64,000 nucleotides of DNA from Palauibacter sp964499635. GTDB lineage: Bacteria; Gemmatimonadota; Gemmatimonadetes; Palauibacterales; Palauibacteraceae. The notes below the pieces were generated by a model. It had not been told where the DNA came from. It ran no database searches and was given only the letters and a program-made list of their open reading frames with translations. Of the stretch, positions 1-7,955 are shown one piece after another; the stretch's first letter is position 1; every line of letters starts with the position of its first letter. A program made the translations under genes and the position numbers. The stretch lies in NCBI GenBank assembly GCA_964499635.1, contig CAZCLY010000006.1, forward strand, positions 62,001-126,000, read 5' to 3'.

Positions 1-68
1 GCGTCGAGCAGCGTCGACAGTGCGTCGCTCGCGAACGGCTGAAGCATTCGGAATACGGGGTCGAACAT
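1..68 (-). CDS. Start of a gene coupled to the BlaI-type repressor (partial; possibly M56/BlaR1-like)
   Basis: An ATG at 68 overlaps the TGA of the upstream repressor (ATGA), and 22 codons are open to the window edge, beginning MFDPVFRMLQPFASDALSTL. Genes coupled this way to a BlaI/MecI-family repressor are most often BlaR1/MecR1-type membrane sensors with an M56 metallopeptidase domain, in some phyla with a TonB tail. The visible stretch is too short to test this; the N-terminal hydrophobic helices would lie beyond the edge. That this is a real gene start is well supported by the overlap and the position; the function is inferred from position only. Confidence 0.5.
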   Translation of the reverse strand, partial: MFDPVFRMLQPFASDALSTLLD

Positions 69-457
69 CATCGCCTCTCCTGTCGCATCCGCTCGATCAG
101 CTCGGCGAGCTCATCGAGGTCGGCATCGCTCAGGTCCGCCGAGGACCGGTCCAGCAGCGCGGCCACGGTCTTCCCTGGCGAGCCCGCGAAGAACGTCCGC
201 ACCGTGCGCTCGAGAGCGCTCTCTCGCGCCTGTTCCGCGTCGATGGTCGCCCGGTACACGTAACGGGGCCCGTCCTGCCGGTGTGTCACGTGTCCCTTCT
301 CCTCCAGCCGACTCAGCATGGTGCGGACGGCGGAGTAGCTGGGAGGGTCCGGCAGCTCGGAACGAACGTCCGAGGCGGCCGCGTCGCCGCGTCGCAGCAG
401 GATGTCCATGATCTGACGTTCGCGGCGGCTGAGCGCCGGGGCTTCCGTTCGTGACAC
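68..457 (-). CDS. BlaI/MecI/CopY-family transcriptional repressor
   Basis: A 129-residue winged-helix repressor, the usual length for the penicillinase-repressor family. Residues 8-75 form the DNA-binding domain (LSRRERQIMDILLRRGDAA, then YSAVRTMLSRLEEKGHVTH as recognition helix and wing); the C-terminal third (TVRTFFAGSPGKTVAALL onwards) is the dimerisation helix pair typical of the family. The GTG at 457 was chosen because a GGAGG lies about 5 nt upstream and the reading upstream of it is not family-like. Family members are inactivated by proteolysis by a cognate M56 sensor, which fits the coupled gene that follows. Two BlaI-box-like palindromes lie 60-90 nt upstream, so autoregulation is likely. 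Whether the regulon concerns beta-lactams is not shown here. Confidence 0.92.
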   Translation of the reverse strand: MSRTEAPALSRRERQIMDILLRRGDAAASDVRSELPDPPSYSAVRTMLSRLEEKGHVTHRQDGPRYVYRATIDAEQARESALERTVRTFFAGSPGKTVAALLDRSSADLSDADLDELAELIERMRQERR

Positions 458-518
458 ACCGCCTCCGTGGGCAGACCGGACTCGGACGATCCGTCTCCGG
501 TGAATCTCGGATCGATGC

Positions 519-547
519 CACACATGTGGCAGACTGCTACAGATGTA
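519..547. promoter_or_regulatory. Paired BlaI/MecI-type operator candidate
   Basis: Two 10-bp dyads of the form NACA-NN-TGTN lie side by side: CACACATGTG at 519-528 and TACAGATGTA at 538-547, 19 bp apart. The second matches the TACA-NN-TGTA core of staphylococcal bla/mec operators exactly. They sit 60-90 nt upstream of the repressor gene, in the only non-coding gap of the region, where an autoregulatory operator is expected. The gap is shared with the divergent DUF2723 gene, so control of both directions is possible. No clear sigma-70 boxes could be assigned. Confidence 0.6.
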
Positions 548-719
548 ACATACCGATGCCCGGGAGGCAAGGGGCCTCGCTTGGCCGGGCCCGGCCGAGC
601 GGCTAGTGTCTCGTCGCGGAATGGCGTGAGGACCGCGGGGCGTCCGTCTCGACTGCGGGTCCACGGTGGCCCGCCGCGGCGGACGACGGCACGATCCTGT
701 TCGGAAGGACCTGGACGAA

Positions 720-3017
720 GTGGCGATGAAGGGCATCGAACGGCAGAAGGTCGGACGGCTCCCCATCTGGGGCTGGGGGCTGGCGACCGCCGCGCTCGTC
801 TGGGGTCTGTACGTACTCACGCTGGCTCCCACGACGGGCTTCTGGGACACCTCCGAGTACGTCGCCACGGCCCACATCCTCGGCTTGCCGCACCCGCCCG
901 GGAACCCGCTGTTCGTGATCATCGGGCGCGTGTGGGAGCTCCTGCTGGGGTGGACGGGACTCCCGATCGCGGCTCGCATCAACCTCATGAGCGCCACGCT
1001 GTCGGTGGCGGCGTCGTTCTTCTGGTTTCTCGCCGTAGCGCGCATCGTGGCGCACTTCCGGCGCGATCCGCGGGAGGTCGTCGTCACGGCCGCCGTGGCC
1101 GTGTTCGTGGGAGCCACCGCGTTCACCGTCTGGAGCCAGTCGAACCTCAACGAGAAGGTGTACACGGTCTCGCTGCTCATCGTCGCCGTGGTGAGCTATC
1201 TGGCGATGGTGTGGGAAGACGAGGCCGACACGCCCCGTGGGGACCGCCTCCTGCTCCTCATTGCGCTCCTGCTCGGGCTCGGGGCGGCGAATCACACGAT
1301 GTCGATCCTCCCGGTTCCCGCGCTCGCCGTGTTCGTCCTCTGGCACCGGTGGCGCGCGGCGCTCCGGCCGGCCGTCCTCGCGGGCGGCGTCGCCCTGTAC
1401 CTGGTGGGGTTCTCGGTCCAGCTCTTGTTCGTGCCGATCCGCTCGGCCCGGAACCCGATCATCGACGAGGCCGACGCCGAGTGCGCCTCCATCCTCGAGG
1501 CCATCACCCCGGCGCGGGTCGAGGACCGGTTCGGGAACCGCAAGCTCGCCGTGAAGTGCCCCGCGCTCGCCCTGTCGCTCATCCGCGACCAGTACGGCAA
1601 GCCGCCGCTCAGCGAGCGACAGGCCCCGCTCTCCGCGCAGATGGCGAACTACTGGCAGTACTTCGACTGGCAGTGGGCGCGCTCGCTCCCGGCGGGACCG
1701 CGCGCCGCCTCCTCGATCCTGTTTTTGTTCCTCGCCCTGGTGGGCATCTGGGGGCACCTGAAGGGAGATCGGAAGAGCTTCGCGTACCTCGGCATCCTCC
1801 TGTTCACGCTCACCTTCCTCCTCATCTACTACCTGAACTTCCGGTACGGGTACTCGTTCGACGCGCAGGTGCCGCTCGACGCGCGGGAGGTCCGCGAGCG
1901 CGACTACTTCTACATCATCGGATTCCAGATATGGGGCATCTACGCGGGTCTGGGGCTCACCCTGCTGTGGAGCCACCTGGCCGAGAGCTTTGGTGGGGGG
2001 CGGCGGGAGGAGGACGGGTCGCTCCGTCTGGGGCCGGGACACCGGCGCACGGCCCCCGTCCTCGGTGTGGCGCTCATCCCGCTCCTGTTCAACTACGCGC
2101 GCGCGGATCGGACCGGTGACTGGGCGGCACGCGACTGGGCCTACAACATCCTCCAGTCCGTCGAGCCCTACGGGGTGCTGTTCACCAACGGGGACAACGA
2201 CACCTTCCCGCTGTGGTATCTCCAGGAGGTGGAGGGCATCCGCCGGGACGTCACGGTGATCGTGCACTCCTATCTCGGCACGCAGTGGTATCCGAAGCAG
2301 GTGCGTGATCTGTCGCGGCCATGTCCCGAGGGCGTGGATCCGCTGGCCACCCCCACCGTCGTGGTGTGCCAGCGCCCGTTCGACCCGTCCACCGCCGTGA
2401 AGCCCTATCAGGGCATGGATCCGGCGCCGCCCACGCGTCCGATCATCGCCTGGGACGATGCGACCATCGACTCGCTGGATCCCGGCTTCGCGGTGCCGCG
2501 CGACACCACGTTCGACGTCACGGAGGGGGTGCGGGCCGCGGTCCGCGGGGGCCAGGTGATCTACTACCCGGACATCATGGTCTACCACATCATCCAGCAG
2601 TCGCTGGGGGACCGGCCCGTGTACTTCGCGGCGACCGCGCCGCCGGTGTACTCGGCCTGGGGCCTCCAGCCGTACCTGGTCCGTCACGGTCTGGCGTTCA
2701 AGGTGGTGCGGGGACCGATCGAGGAGACCGACGACCGGGTCAACCTGGCCGACGAGATGCAGGGCTCGGGCGGCCCGCCGTGGATCGACGTGGAGCGCAC
2801 GAGCGAGCTGCTGTGGGGTGTGTTCCGGGTGGACTATCTCGAGGACTGGGAGGAGTGGCCGGAGCCGTCCACGGAAGCAAGCATCCCGACGCAGTACTAC
2901 GTGGCGTACCTCATGCTGGGGTTGGCCGAGCAGAGCCTCGGCGACGTCCCCGATGCCGAGCGCGCGTATGCCCGCGCGGAGCAGATGCTCGAGCTGTCGG
3001 ACCTCGGCGGCTCCTGA
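720..3017 (+). CDS. DUF2723 family membrane protein (GT-C-like)
   Basis: A polytopic membrane protein of about 765 residues belonging to the DUF2723 family (the TMEM260-like group, thought to have a GT-C glycosyltransferase fold). The family hallmark PTTGFWDTSEYVATAHILG is at about residues 38-56, right after the first membrane helix; its acidic pair is the probable catalytic site. Several hydrophobic segments follow up to about residue 470, then a soluble part with the conserved TNGDNDTFPLWYLQ near residue 490, and a short TPR-like helical end. In animals TMEM260 O-mannosylates plexin-type domains; donor and acceptor in bacteria are unknown. Start is uncertain: GTG 720 has GGAAGGA about 10 nt upstream, while ATG 726 is two codons later. 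It ends just before a hairpin terminator. Confidence 0.85.
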   Translation: MAMKGIERQKVGRLPIWGWGLATAALVWGLYVLTLAPTTGFWDTSEYVATAHILGLPHPPGNPLFVIIGRVWELLLGWTGLPIAARINLMSATLSVAASFFWFLAVARIVAHFRRDPREVVVTAAVAVFVGATAFTVWSQSNLNEKVYTVSLLIVAVVSYLAMVWEDEADTPRGDRLLLLIALLLGLGAANHTMSILPVPALAVFVLWHRWRAALRPAVLAGGVALYLVGFSVQLLFVPIRSARNPIIDEADAECASILEAITPARVEDRFGNRKLAVKCPALALSLIRDQYGKPPLSERQAPLSAQMANYWQYFDWQWARSLPAGPRAASSILFLFLALVGIWGHLKGDRKSFAYLGILLFTLTFLLIYYLNFRYGYSFDAQVPLDAREVRERDYFYIIGFQIWGIYAGLGLTLLWSHLAESFGGGRREEDGSLRLGPGHRRTAPVLGVALIPLLFNYARADRTGDWAARDWAYNILQSVEPYGVLFTNGDNDTFPLWYLQEVEGIRRDVTVIVHSYLGTQWYPKQVRDLSRPCPEGVDPLATPTVVVCQRPFDPSTAVKPYQGMDPAPPTRPIIAWDDATIDSLDPGFAVPRDTTFDVTEGVRAAVRGGQVIYYPDIMVYHIIQQSLGDRPVYFAATAPPVYSAWGLQPYLVRHGLAFKVVRGPIEETDDRVNLADEMQGSGGPPWIDVERTSELLWGVFRVDYLEDWEEWPEPSTEASIPTQYYVAYLMLGLAEQSLGDVPDAERAYARAEQMLELSDLGGS

Positions 3018-3028
3018 GCGGGGGTGAC

Positions 3029-3070
3029 GGCGGCCGGATCGTCGTCCCGGGGAAGGTCGGTCCGGCCGCC
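3029..3070. terminator. Bidirectional terminator-like hairpin
   Basis: A perfect 10-bp inverted repeat, GGCGGCCGGA at 3029-3038 and TCCGGCCGCC at 3061-3070, with a 22-nt loop, fills the gap between two convergent genes (stops at 3017 and 3078). There is no T-tract, as is common in very GC-rich genomes, so termination is inferred from position and stem strength. Confidence 0.55.
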
Positions 3071-3077
3071 GCCCGGC

Positions 3078-3560
3078 TCAGGCGCCCGGGCGGACCGCGC
3101 CGAGCAGCGCCACGATGAGGAGCAGGGTGCCCACGATCGATGCGACGAGGGCGTTCCGCTTCCGGAAGCGGACGAACGAGGCGCTGTCCTCGCCGGCGGC
3201 GGCGCTCGCCTCGGCGGCCCTCGCGAGCCGCTCGGCATTGGGGAGCTGGACGAGCAGCGCGAGCAGGAGGGCGATCGTCCCCAGGAGCTGCATCTGGAAG
3301 AGCCAGTGGTCGGGGAACGGGCGGAAGTACCCGTAGCCGGAGACGGCCGTGAGGCCGAACCCGGACCCGATCGTGAGCAGCATCCCGGCGAGCCCCGGCC
3401 CTCGGAGGAGCCCGGACGAGGACCGATATACGAACGCGATCGCGGCCGGCTCGCCGGATTTCCTCACGCGGACGCCGAGCAGCGCCAGCGTGAGGGTCAC
3501 GCCGAACCAGAGGGCGAAGCCGAGCACATGCAGAAACAGCAGGATTCCCCGGATGCTCAT
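3078..3560 (-). CDS. Four-helix membrane protein, DUF2269/CopD-like
   Basis: A 160-residue integral membrane protein with four hydrophobic segments (about residues 5-27, 50-75, 85-105, 136-155). The first helix has the conserved LFLHVLGFALWFGVTL pattern, with a histidine inside the membrane and a W-F-G-V motif, seen in DUF2269 and CopD-like proteins and probably able to hold a haem or metal. The loop between helices 3 and 4 is rich in Ala and Glu. Nothing in the sequence identifies a substrate. It faces the DUF2723 gene and is transcribed alone, starting 56 nt before the divergent FAD oxidase; an alternative reading is a generic conserved membrane protein. Confidence 0.75.
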   Translation of the reverse strand: MSIRGILLFLHVLGFALWFGVTLTLALLGVRVRKSGEPAAIAFVYRSSSGLLRGPGLAGMLLTIGSGFGLTAVSGYGYFRPFPDHWLFQMQLLGTIALLLALLVQLPNAERLARAAEASAAAGEDSASFVRFRKRNALVASIVGTLLLIVALLGAVRPGA

Positions 3561-3616
3561 GACGTGAAGCTCCGGCCGCGGTTCCGGTCGGTCAAGCCCG
3601 GGCCCGCCTCCGCCCC

Positions 3617-5044
3617 GTGAGCGAGTACGCCGGCATGAGCGCCACGCTCGCGGAGTCGCTCGGCGCGGTCGTGGGCGATCGGGTGTCCACGGCCCGCGCC
3701 GTGCGCGACCAGCACGGGCGAGACGAGTCGTTCCACCCCGCCCACCCGCCCGACGCCGTCGTCTTCCCGCGCACGACGGAGGAGGTCGTGGGGATCGTGC
3801 GCGCGTGCGCTCGCCACTCGGCCCCCATCGTGCCGTTCGGGGCCGGCACGTCGCTCGAGGGTCACGTGCACGCCCTCGAAGGCGGGGTGTGCGTGGCGAT
3901 GGGAGGCATGGACCGGCTGCTCGATCTCAATGCCGAGGATATGGACTGTCGCGTCGAGGCGGGTCTCACGCGCGTCGGGCTTGCGATGCACCTCAAGGCC
4001 ACCGGTCTCTTCTTCCCGGTCGACCCGGGGGCCGACGCCACGCTGGGCGGGATGGTCGCCACGGGGGCCTCGGGCACCACCACGGTTCGCTACGGGACGA
4101 TGCGCGACAACGTCCTCGGTCTGACCGTCGTGCTCGCCGATGGCCGCATCATCCGGACGGGCGGGCGGGCGCGGAAGTCGTCGGCCGGGTACGACCTCAC
4201 CCGCCTGTTCGTCGGCTCGGAGGGCACGCTCGGCATCATCACGGAGATCGCCCTCAGACTGCACGGCGTCCCCGAGGCGATCGCGGCCGCGGTGTGCTCG
4301 TTCCCTACGCTCGAGGCCGCCGTAGCCACCGTGATCCTGGTCATCCAGTCCGGGATCCCCGTGGCCCGCGTCGAGCTCCTCGACGAGGTGCAGATGGAGG
4401 CCGTCGACCGGTATTCCGATCTCGACTATCCGGTCGCCCCCACGCTGTTCTTCGAGTTCCACGGCAGCTCCGGAGCCGTGCGAGAGCAGTCCGAAGCGGT
4501 GGGCGACCTGTCGGCCGAGGCGGGCGGTTCGGGGTTCCGGTGGGCCACCAGACCGGAGGACCGCGAGGCGCTGTGGCGCGCGCGGCACGAGGCGTACTAC
4601 GCGGCGCTGGCGCTGCGTCGCGGGTCGGTGGGGTGGGCGACCGATGTGTGCGTGCCGATCTCGAGCCTGACCGAGAACCTCCTCGCGGCTCGCCGGGACA
4701 TCGATCAGAGCGGCCTCCTGGCGCCCATCGTCGGTCACGTGGGGGACGGGAACTTCCACGCCCTGTTCATCCTCGACCCGGGCGACCAGGAGACGCTGGG
4801 GCGGGCGCGGGCCGTCAACGAGCGCATGATCGAGCGGGCCATCGACTCGGGGGGGACCTGCACGGGGGAGCACGGCATCGGATACGGCCGCATCGCCTCA
4901 CTCGCCTCCGAGCACGGCGAGGCGGTGTCGGTCATGCGGGACGTGAAGCGGGCGCTCGACCCGCGGAACCTCATGAACCCGGGGAAGATCTTCCCGGCCA
5001 CGCCACGGGCGGTCTCCGGGGTCCCGGTCGACAACGCCGGTTGA
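3617..5044 (+). CDS. FAD-linked oxidase, D-lactate dehydrogenase/GlcD type
   Basis: A 475-residue flavoprotein of the vanillyl-alcohol-oxidase fold. The FAD-binding PCMH domain spans about residues 40-220: GAGTSLEGH at 75-83 binds the pyrophosphate, FPVDPGADATLGGMVATG is at 133-150 and GSEGTLGI at 200-207. The C-terminal half carries the substrate-site motifs GHVGDGNFH near residue 373 and GTCTGEHGIG near 412, typical of cytochrome-linked D-lactate dehydrogenases and GlcD. Such enzymes oxidise D-2-hydroxyacids (lactate, glycolate, 2-hydroxyglutarate) and pass electrons to quinone or cytochrome. No glcE/glcF partner is nearby, which favours a stand-alone D-lactate dehydrogenase. Start uncertain: GTG 3617 or ATG 3635; neither has a clear ribosome site. 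Confidence 0.9.
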   Translation: MSEYAGMSATLAESLGAVVGDRVSTARAVRDQHGRDESFHPAHPPDAVVFPRTTEEVVGIVRACARHSAPIVPFGAGTSLEGHVHALEGGVCVAMGGMDRLLDLNAEDMDCRVEAGLTRVGLAMHLKATGLFFPVDPGADATLGGMVATGASGTTTVRYGTMRDNVLGLTVVLADGRIIRTGGRARKSSAGYDLTRLFVGSEGTLGIITEIALRLHGVPEAIAAAVCSFPTLEAAVATVILVIQSGIPVARVELLDEVQMEAVDRYSDLDYPVAPTLFFEFHGSSGAVREQSEAVGDLSAEAGGSGFRWATRPEDREALWRARHEAYYAALALRRGSVGWATDVCVPISSLTENLLAARRDIDQSGLLAPIVGHVGDGNFHALFILDPGDQETLGRARAVNERMIERAIDSGGTCTGEHGIGYGRIASLASEHGEAVSVMRDVKRALDPRNLMNPGKIFPATPRAVSGVPVDNAG

Positions 5045-5084
5045 GCGACGCCCGGCCGCGCGAGCGGACCGCGCGCCCGGAGAG

Positions 5085-5828
5085 CTACGGCGCGCTGCTC
5101 GCCGGCATGGCGAACACGCTCTCGTCGACCGGCACGTTGACGTGGACCTCGTCGAACGCCAGCGCCTGCTTGCCGATCGGCGTGTCGATCTGGATCGAGA
5201 ACGGGAACAGGAGCCCTCCCACCTCACGATACTGGTCGAGGACGGTGGTGAGCTCCGCCGCGGTCCCCTGGATGTCGCGCAGCGCCACGATACGGATCGG
5301 CACGTACTGCTCCGCGTCGAGGTAGTAGTAGCTCACCTCGCCCGTCTTGAGCGTGAGCTTGAGCTTGATCGCCTCGCGGCCGTCCACCGTCTCGCGTCCC
5401 GCGAGCTCGACCTTGTGACCGGCCTCCCTCCAGCCGATCAGCGGTCCGTCCAGGTCGGCCTGCTCGACGAGCTGCCTGGTGGTCGCCGGGTCCGCCACCT
5501 GCGGCTCCGTCGATCCCGTGAACGGGACGATCTGCCAGGCCGTCTTGCCGTCGTAGGCCGAGACGATCTCCATCCCCTGCACGCTGATCTCCATGCGGGC
5601 CATGGCGGGCCGCTTCTGGACGATGTGAAACGCCCCCTGCATCATGCCGTTCGCGACGTCGAGCGTTCCCGAGGCGGTCATCGTCTGGAGACCGGTCCAC
5701 GCCCCCACGCCGCCCACCGCCTCGTAGTAGCGGCCCAGCACCTCGTCCAGGCTCTGGGCGGTCGCGGGTCGGGCGATCAGCCCGCCCAGGGTCACGGCGA
5801 GGGCCCACGCCATCATCTTCTTCGACAT
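5085..5828 (-). CDS. Secreted LolA-like outer-membrane lipoprotein-sorting family protein
   Basis: A 247-residue exported protein. Residues 1-24 are a signal peptide ending in an A-T-A-Q cleavage site. The mature part opens with SLDEVLGRYYEAVGGVGAW, the usual start of a large family of LolA/LppX-like beta-sheet proteins, followed by repeated long strands (TASGTLDVANG, KLKLTLKTGEVSYYYLDAEQY, GLLFPFSIQI) that would form a half-barrel with a hydrophobic cavity. Homologues bind lipids or lipoproteins in the periplasm; no ligand can be named here. It is a single gene convergent with the FAD oxidase, with GGAG about 9 nt ahead of the ATG. About 190 nt without a recognisable gene separate it from the end of argR upstream. 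Confidence 0.82.
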   Translation of the reverse strand: MSKKMMAWALAVTLGGLIARPATAQSLDEVLGRYYEAVGGVGAWTGLQTMTASGTLDVANGMMQGAFHIVQKRPAMARMEISVQGMEIVSAYDGKTAWQIVPFTGSTEPQVADPATTRQLVEQADLDGPLIGWREAGHKVELAGRETVDGREAIKLKLTLKTGEVSYYYLDAEQYVPIRIVALRDIQGTAAELTTVLDQYREVGGLLFPFSIQIDTPIGKQALAFDEVHVNVPVDESVFAMPASSAP

Positions 5829-6015
5829 CCCCCACTCCTGTACGCGCGTGATACCGATGTTCCGGCGGCCCCGGCCATCGCTCGGGCCGCCTCGTCTCCC
5901 GGGACGGTCGGATCGTTCCCGGCGGATCTCCCCGGGCGCCAGGGTCCGTACCCCGCGCCCGGCTGGTTTTTCACCCGGAGGCGCCTCAAAAGATCCCGCC
6001 CGGACCGCCGCCGGC

Positions 6016-6486
6016 TCACCGTTCGAGCAGCCCGTCCAGCTCCTCGAGGACGCGCTCGCGATCCGTGGGCCCCCGCGTGAGCACGAGGATCGTGTCGTCG
6101 CCGGCGAGCGTCGCCACCACGCCTTCGAGCCCGGCCTCGTCGAGCGCCACGCCCACCGCGTTGGCGCACCCGCTGTGGGTTCGGATCGCGAACAGAGCGT
6201 CGCCGGGCGCGATATCGGTGGCGAAGTCCCTCAGCGTCGTGCGGAGCACGCGCCGCGACACGGGGGCGGAGGCCTCGGTGCCGTTCGCCGTGTACCGCGA
6301 ACGCCCGTCCTCATCGCGCACCTTCACGAGGCCGAGGCGGCGGACGTCCCGGGACACCGTCGCCTGGGTCACCGAGTACCCGCGCCGCTCGAGCGCCCGG
6401 ACCAGATCGGCCTGCGTACGGATCGTCAGGTCGTCGAGGATGTCGAGGATCGCGCGCTCGCGCTCACGTCGGTGGGCCGGGGTCAC
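6016..6486 (-). CDS. argR: Arginine repressor ArgR
   Basis: A 156-residue ArgR/AhrC protein of normal length. Residues 1-70 form the winged helix (RAILDILDDLTIRTQADLVR, then GYSVTQATVSRDVRRLGLVK, the signature region). The C-terminal oligomerisation and arginine-binding domain contains HSGCANAVGVALDEAGLEGV and the conserved G-D-D-T-I-L-V segment. It forms hexamers that bind ARG boxes when arginine is bound. The GTG start lies in a GTGA overlap with the argH stop, so it is translated as the last gene of argG-argH-argR. With an ARG-box-like palindrome ahead of argG, the operon is probably self-regulated. Confidence 0.96.
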   Translation of the reverse strand: MTPAHRRERERAILDILDDLTIRTQADLVRALERRGYSVTQATVSRDVRRLGLVKVRDEDGRSRYTANGTEASAPVSRRVLRTTLRDFATDIAPGDALFAIRTHSGCANAVGVALDEAGLEGVVATLAGDDTILVLTRGPTDRERVLEELDGLLER

Positions 6487-7955
6487 GGCAGCTCCCCCAT
6501 CAGCGTCCCGTCCGCGTGCGCCCGGTAGATCGGCGGCGGGCACCGTCCGTCGAGCCACGTCTCGAGCTCGACCAGCCGGCCTTCCGAGTTCCGTATCTGT
6601 TCCTCGACCCGGTCCGGCGCCGGACCGCCGGGCGAGCGGTGCGCGGCCACCGCCCGCCGCGGCTCGAGCTCCGCGAGGACGTCCTCGCCGGCCTCGGGGC
6701 AGGCCTCGCGCAGCTCCTCGAGGTCGAGTTCCCAGAGCTCGATCCCCGCGCGCTCGGCGGCGCGCACGGCCCGCCCGGACTGCTCGTGCGCGGTGCGGAA
6801 CGCCACGCCACGCCGCACGAGGTGGTCGGCCAGCTCGGTCGCGGTGAGCATCCCTCCCTCGAGCGCCCGCGACATGGCCTCCACCCGGAACGTCACGCCA
6901 CGCCCGAGCGTGATCGCCGCGGCCGTGCACCAATCCGCCGTGTCCAGTGAGTCGAACAGGGGCTCCTTGTCCTCCTGCAGGTCGCTGTTGTACGTGAGCG
7001 GAAGCCCCTTCAGGAGGGCGAGGAGGCCCGCGAGGTTCCCGATCGTGCGCGCCGATTTCCCGCGCAGGAGCTCGGCGGCCTCCGGGTTCCTCTTCTGCGG
7101 CATGAGGCTCGAGCCCTGCGAGATCGAGTCGTCGAGCTCGATGAACCCGAACTCGCGCGTGGACCACAGGACGATCTCGTCGGCCCAGCGGGACAGGTGG
7201 ACGAGGAGGACCGCGCACGCGTACGCGGCGTCGAGCACGTAGTCGCGGTCGCCGACCGCGTGCATGCTGTTCGAGAACGGCCGCTCCAGCCCGAGGAGCG
7301 CGGTGGTCCGGGCCGGGTCGACGGCGAAGCTCGACCCCGCCAGCGCTCCCGCCCCGAGGGGCGACGTGCCGGCCGCGGCGTGTGCCACCCGCAGCCGGTC
7401 GACGTCCTGTCGGAGGGCGGCGACGTGCGCCAGCAGGTGGTGCGCGAGGCTCACCGGCTGCCCCCGCTGGAGATGCGTGTACCCCGGCAGGTACGTCTCA
7501 CGGTGAGCCGCGGCCTGCTCGAGCAGCACGCGCTCGAGCCCCGCCACCCCCGACAGGATGTCCTCGAGCCGCTCGCGCACGTACAGGCGGAGCGCGACCG
7601 CCGCCTGATCGTTCCGGCTGCGCGCCGTGTGGAGCCGGCGCGCGGGCTCACCGATGCGGTCGGCGAGCGTGCGCTCGATCCACGAATGCACGTCCTCGTC
7701 GGGCCCTTCCACGGCGAGCGCGCCGTCCTCGACCTCACGCAGCATGTCCGACAGGCCGCCGAGGATCGAGGCCGCGTGCGCCTCCTCGAGGATGCCGCGC
7801 TCGTACAGCATGCGGACGTGCGCCATGGACGCCGTGAGGTCGTGGCGCGCGAGACGGCGGTCGAAGTGGAGCGAGCCGGTGAACTCGTGGATCGCCGGGT
7901 GCACCCCGGCGACGAATCGGCCGCCCCAGAGCCCGGCGGTGGTCTCCTCAGCCAC
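6483..7955 (-). CDS. argH: Argininosuccinate lyase
   Basis: A 490-residue member of the fumarase/aspartase superfamily that splits argininosuccinate into arginine and fumarate, the last step of arginine synthesis. It opens with the typical GLWGGRF (residues 8-14); HTARSRNDQAAVALRLYVRE and the superfamily signature GSSLMPQKRNP (281-291, with the catalytic serine loop) are intact. The GTG at 7955 lies inside the end of argG (8-nt overlap), which implies translational coupling. The C-terminal extension beyond about residue 450 (DRVEEQIRNSEGRLVELETW) is a little longer than in E. coli. The 3' end overlaps argR by 4 nt. Confidence 0.96.
   Translation of the reverse strand: MAEETTAGLWGGRFVAGVHPAIHEFTGSLHFDRRLARHDLTASMAHVRMLYERGILEEAHAASILGGLSDMLREVEDGALAVEGPDEDVHSWIERTLADRIGEPARRLHTARSRNDQAAVALRLYVRERLEDILSGVAGLERVLLEQAAAHRETYLPGYTHLQRGQPVSLAHHLLAHVAALRQDVDRLRVAHAAAGTSPLGAGALAGSSFAVDPARTTALLGLERPFSNSMHAVGDRDYVLDAAYACAVLLVHLSRWADEIVLWSTREFGFIELDDSISQGSSLMPQKRNPEAAELLRGKSARTIGNLAGLLALLKGLPLTYNSDLQEDKEPLFDSLDTADWCTAAAITLGRGVTFRVEAMSRALEGGMLTATELADHLVRRGVAFRTAHEQSGRAVRAAERAGIELWELDLEELREACPEAGEDVLAELEPRRAVAAHRSPGGPAPDRVEEQIRNSEGRLVELETWLDGRCPPPIYRAHADGTLMGELP

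Noticed and set aside
5956..5990. Hairpin-like sequence with a T-run between argR and the LolA-like gene
   Set aside because: The T-run is inside the loop and the arms need a bulge, so it does not form a terminator on either strand.
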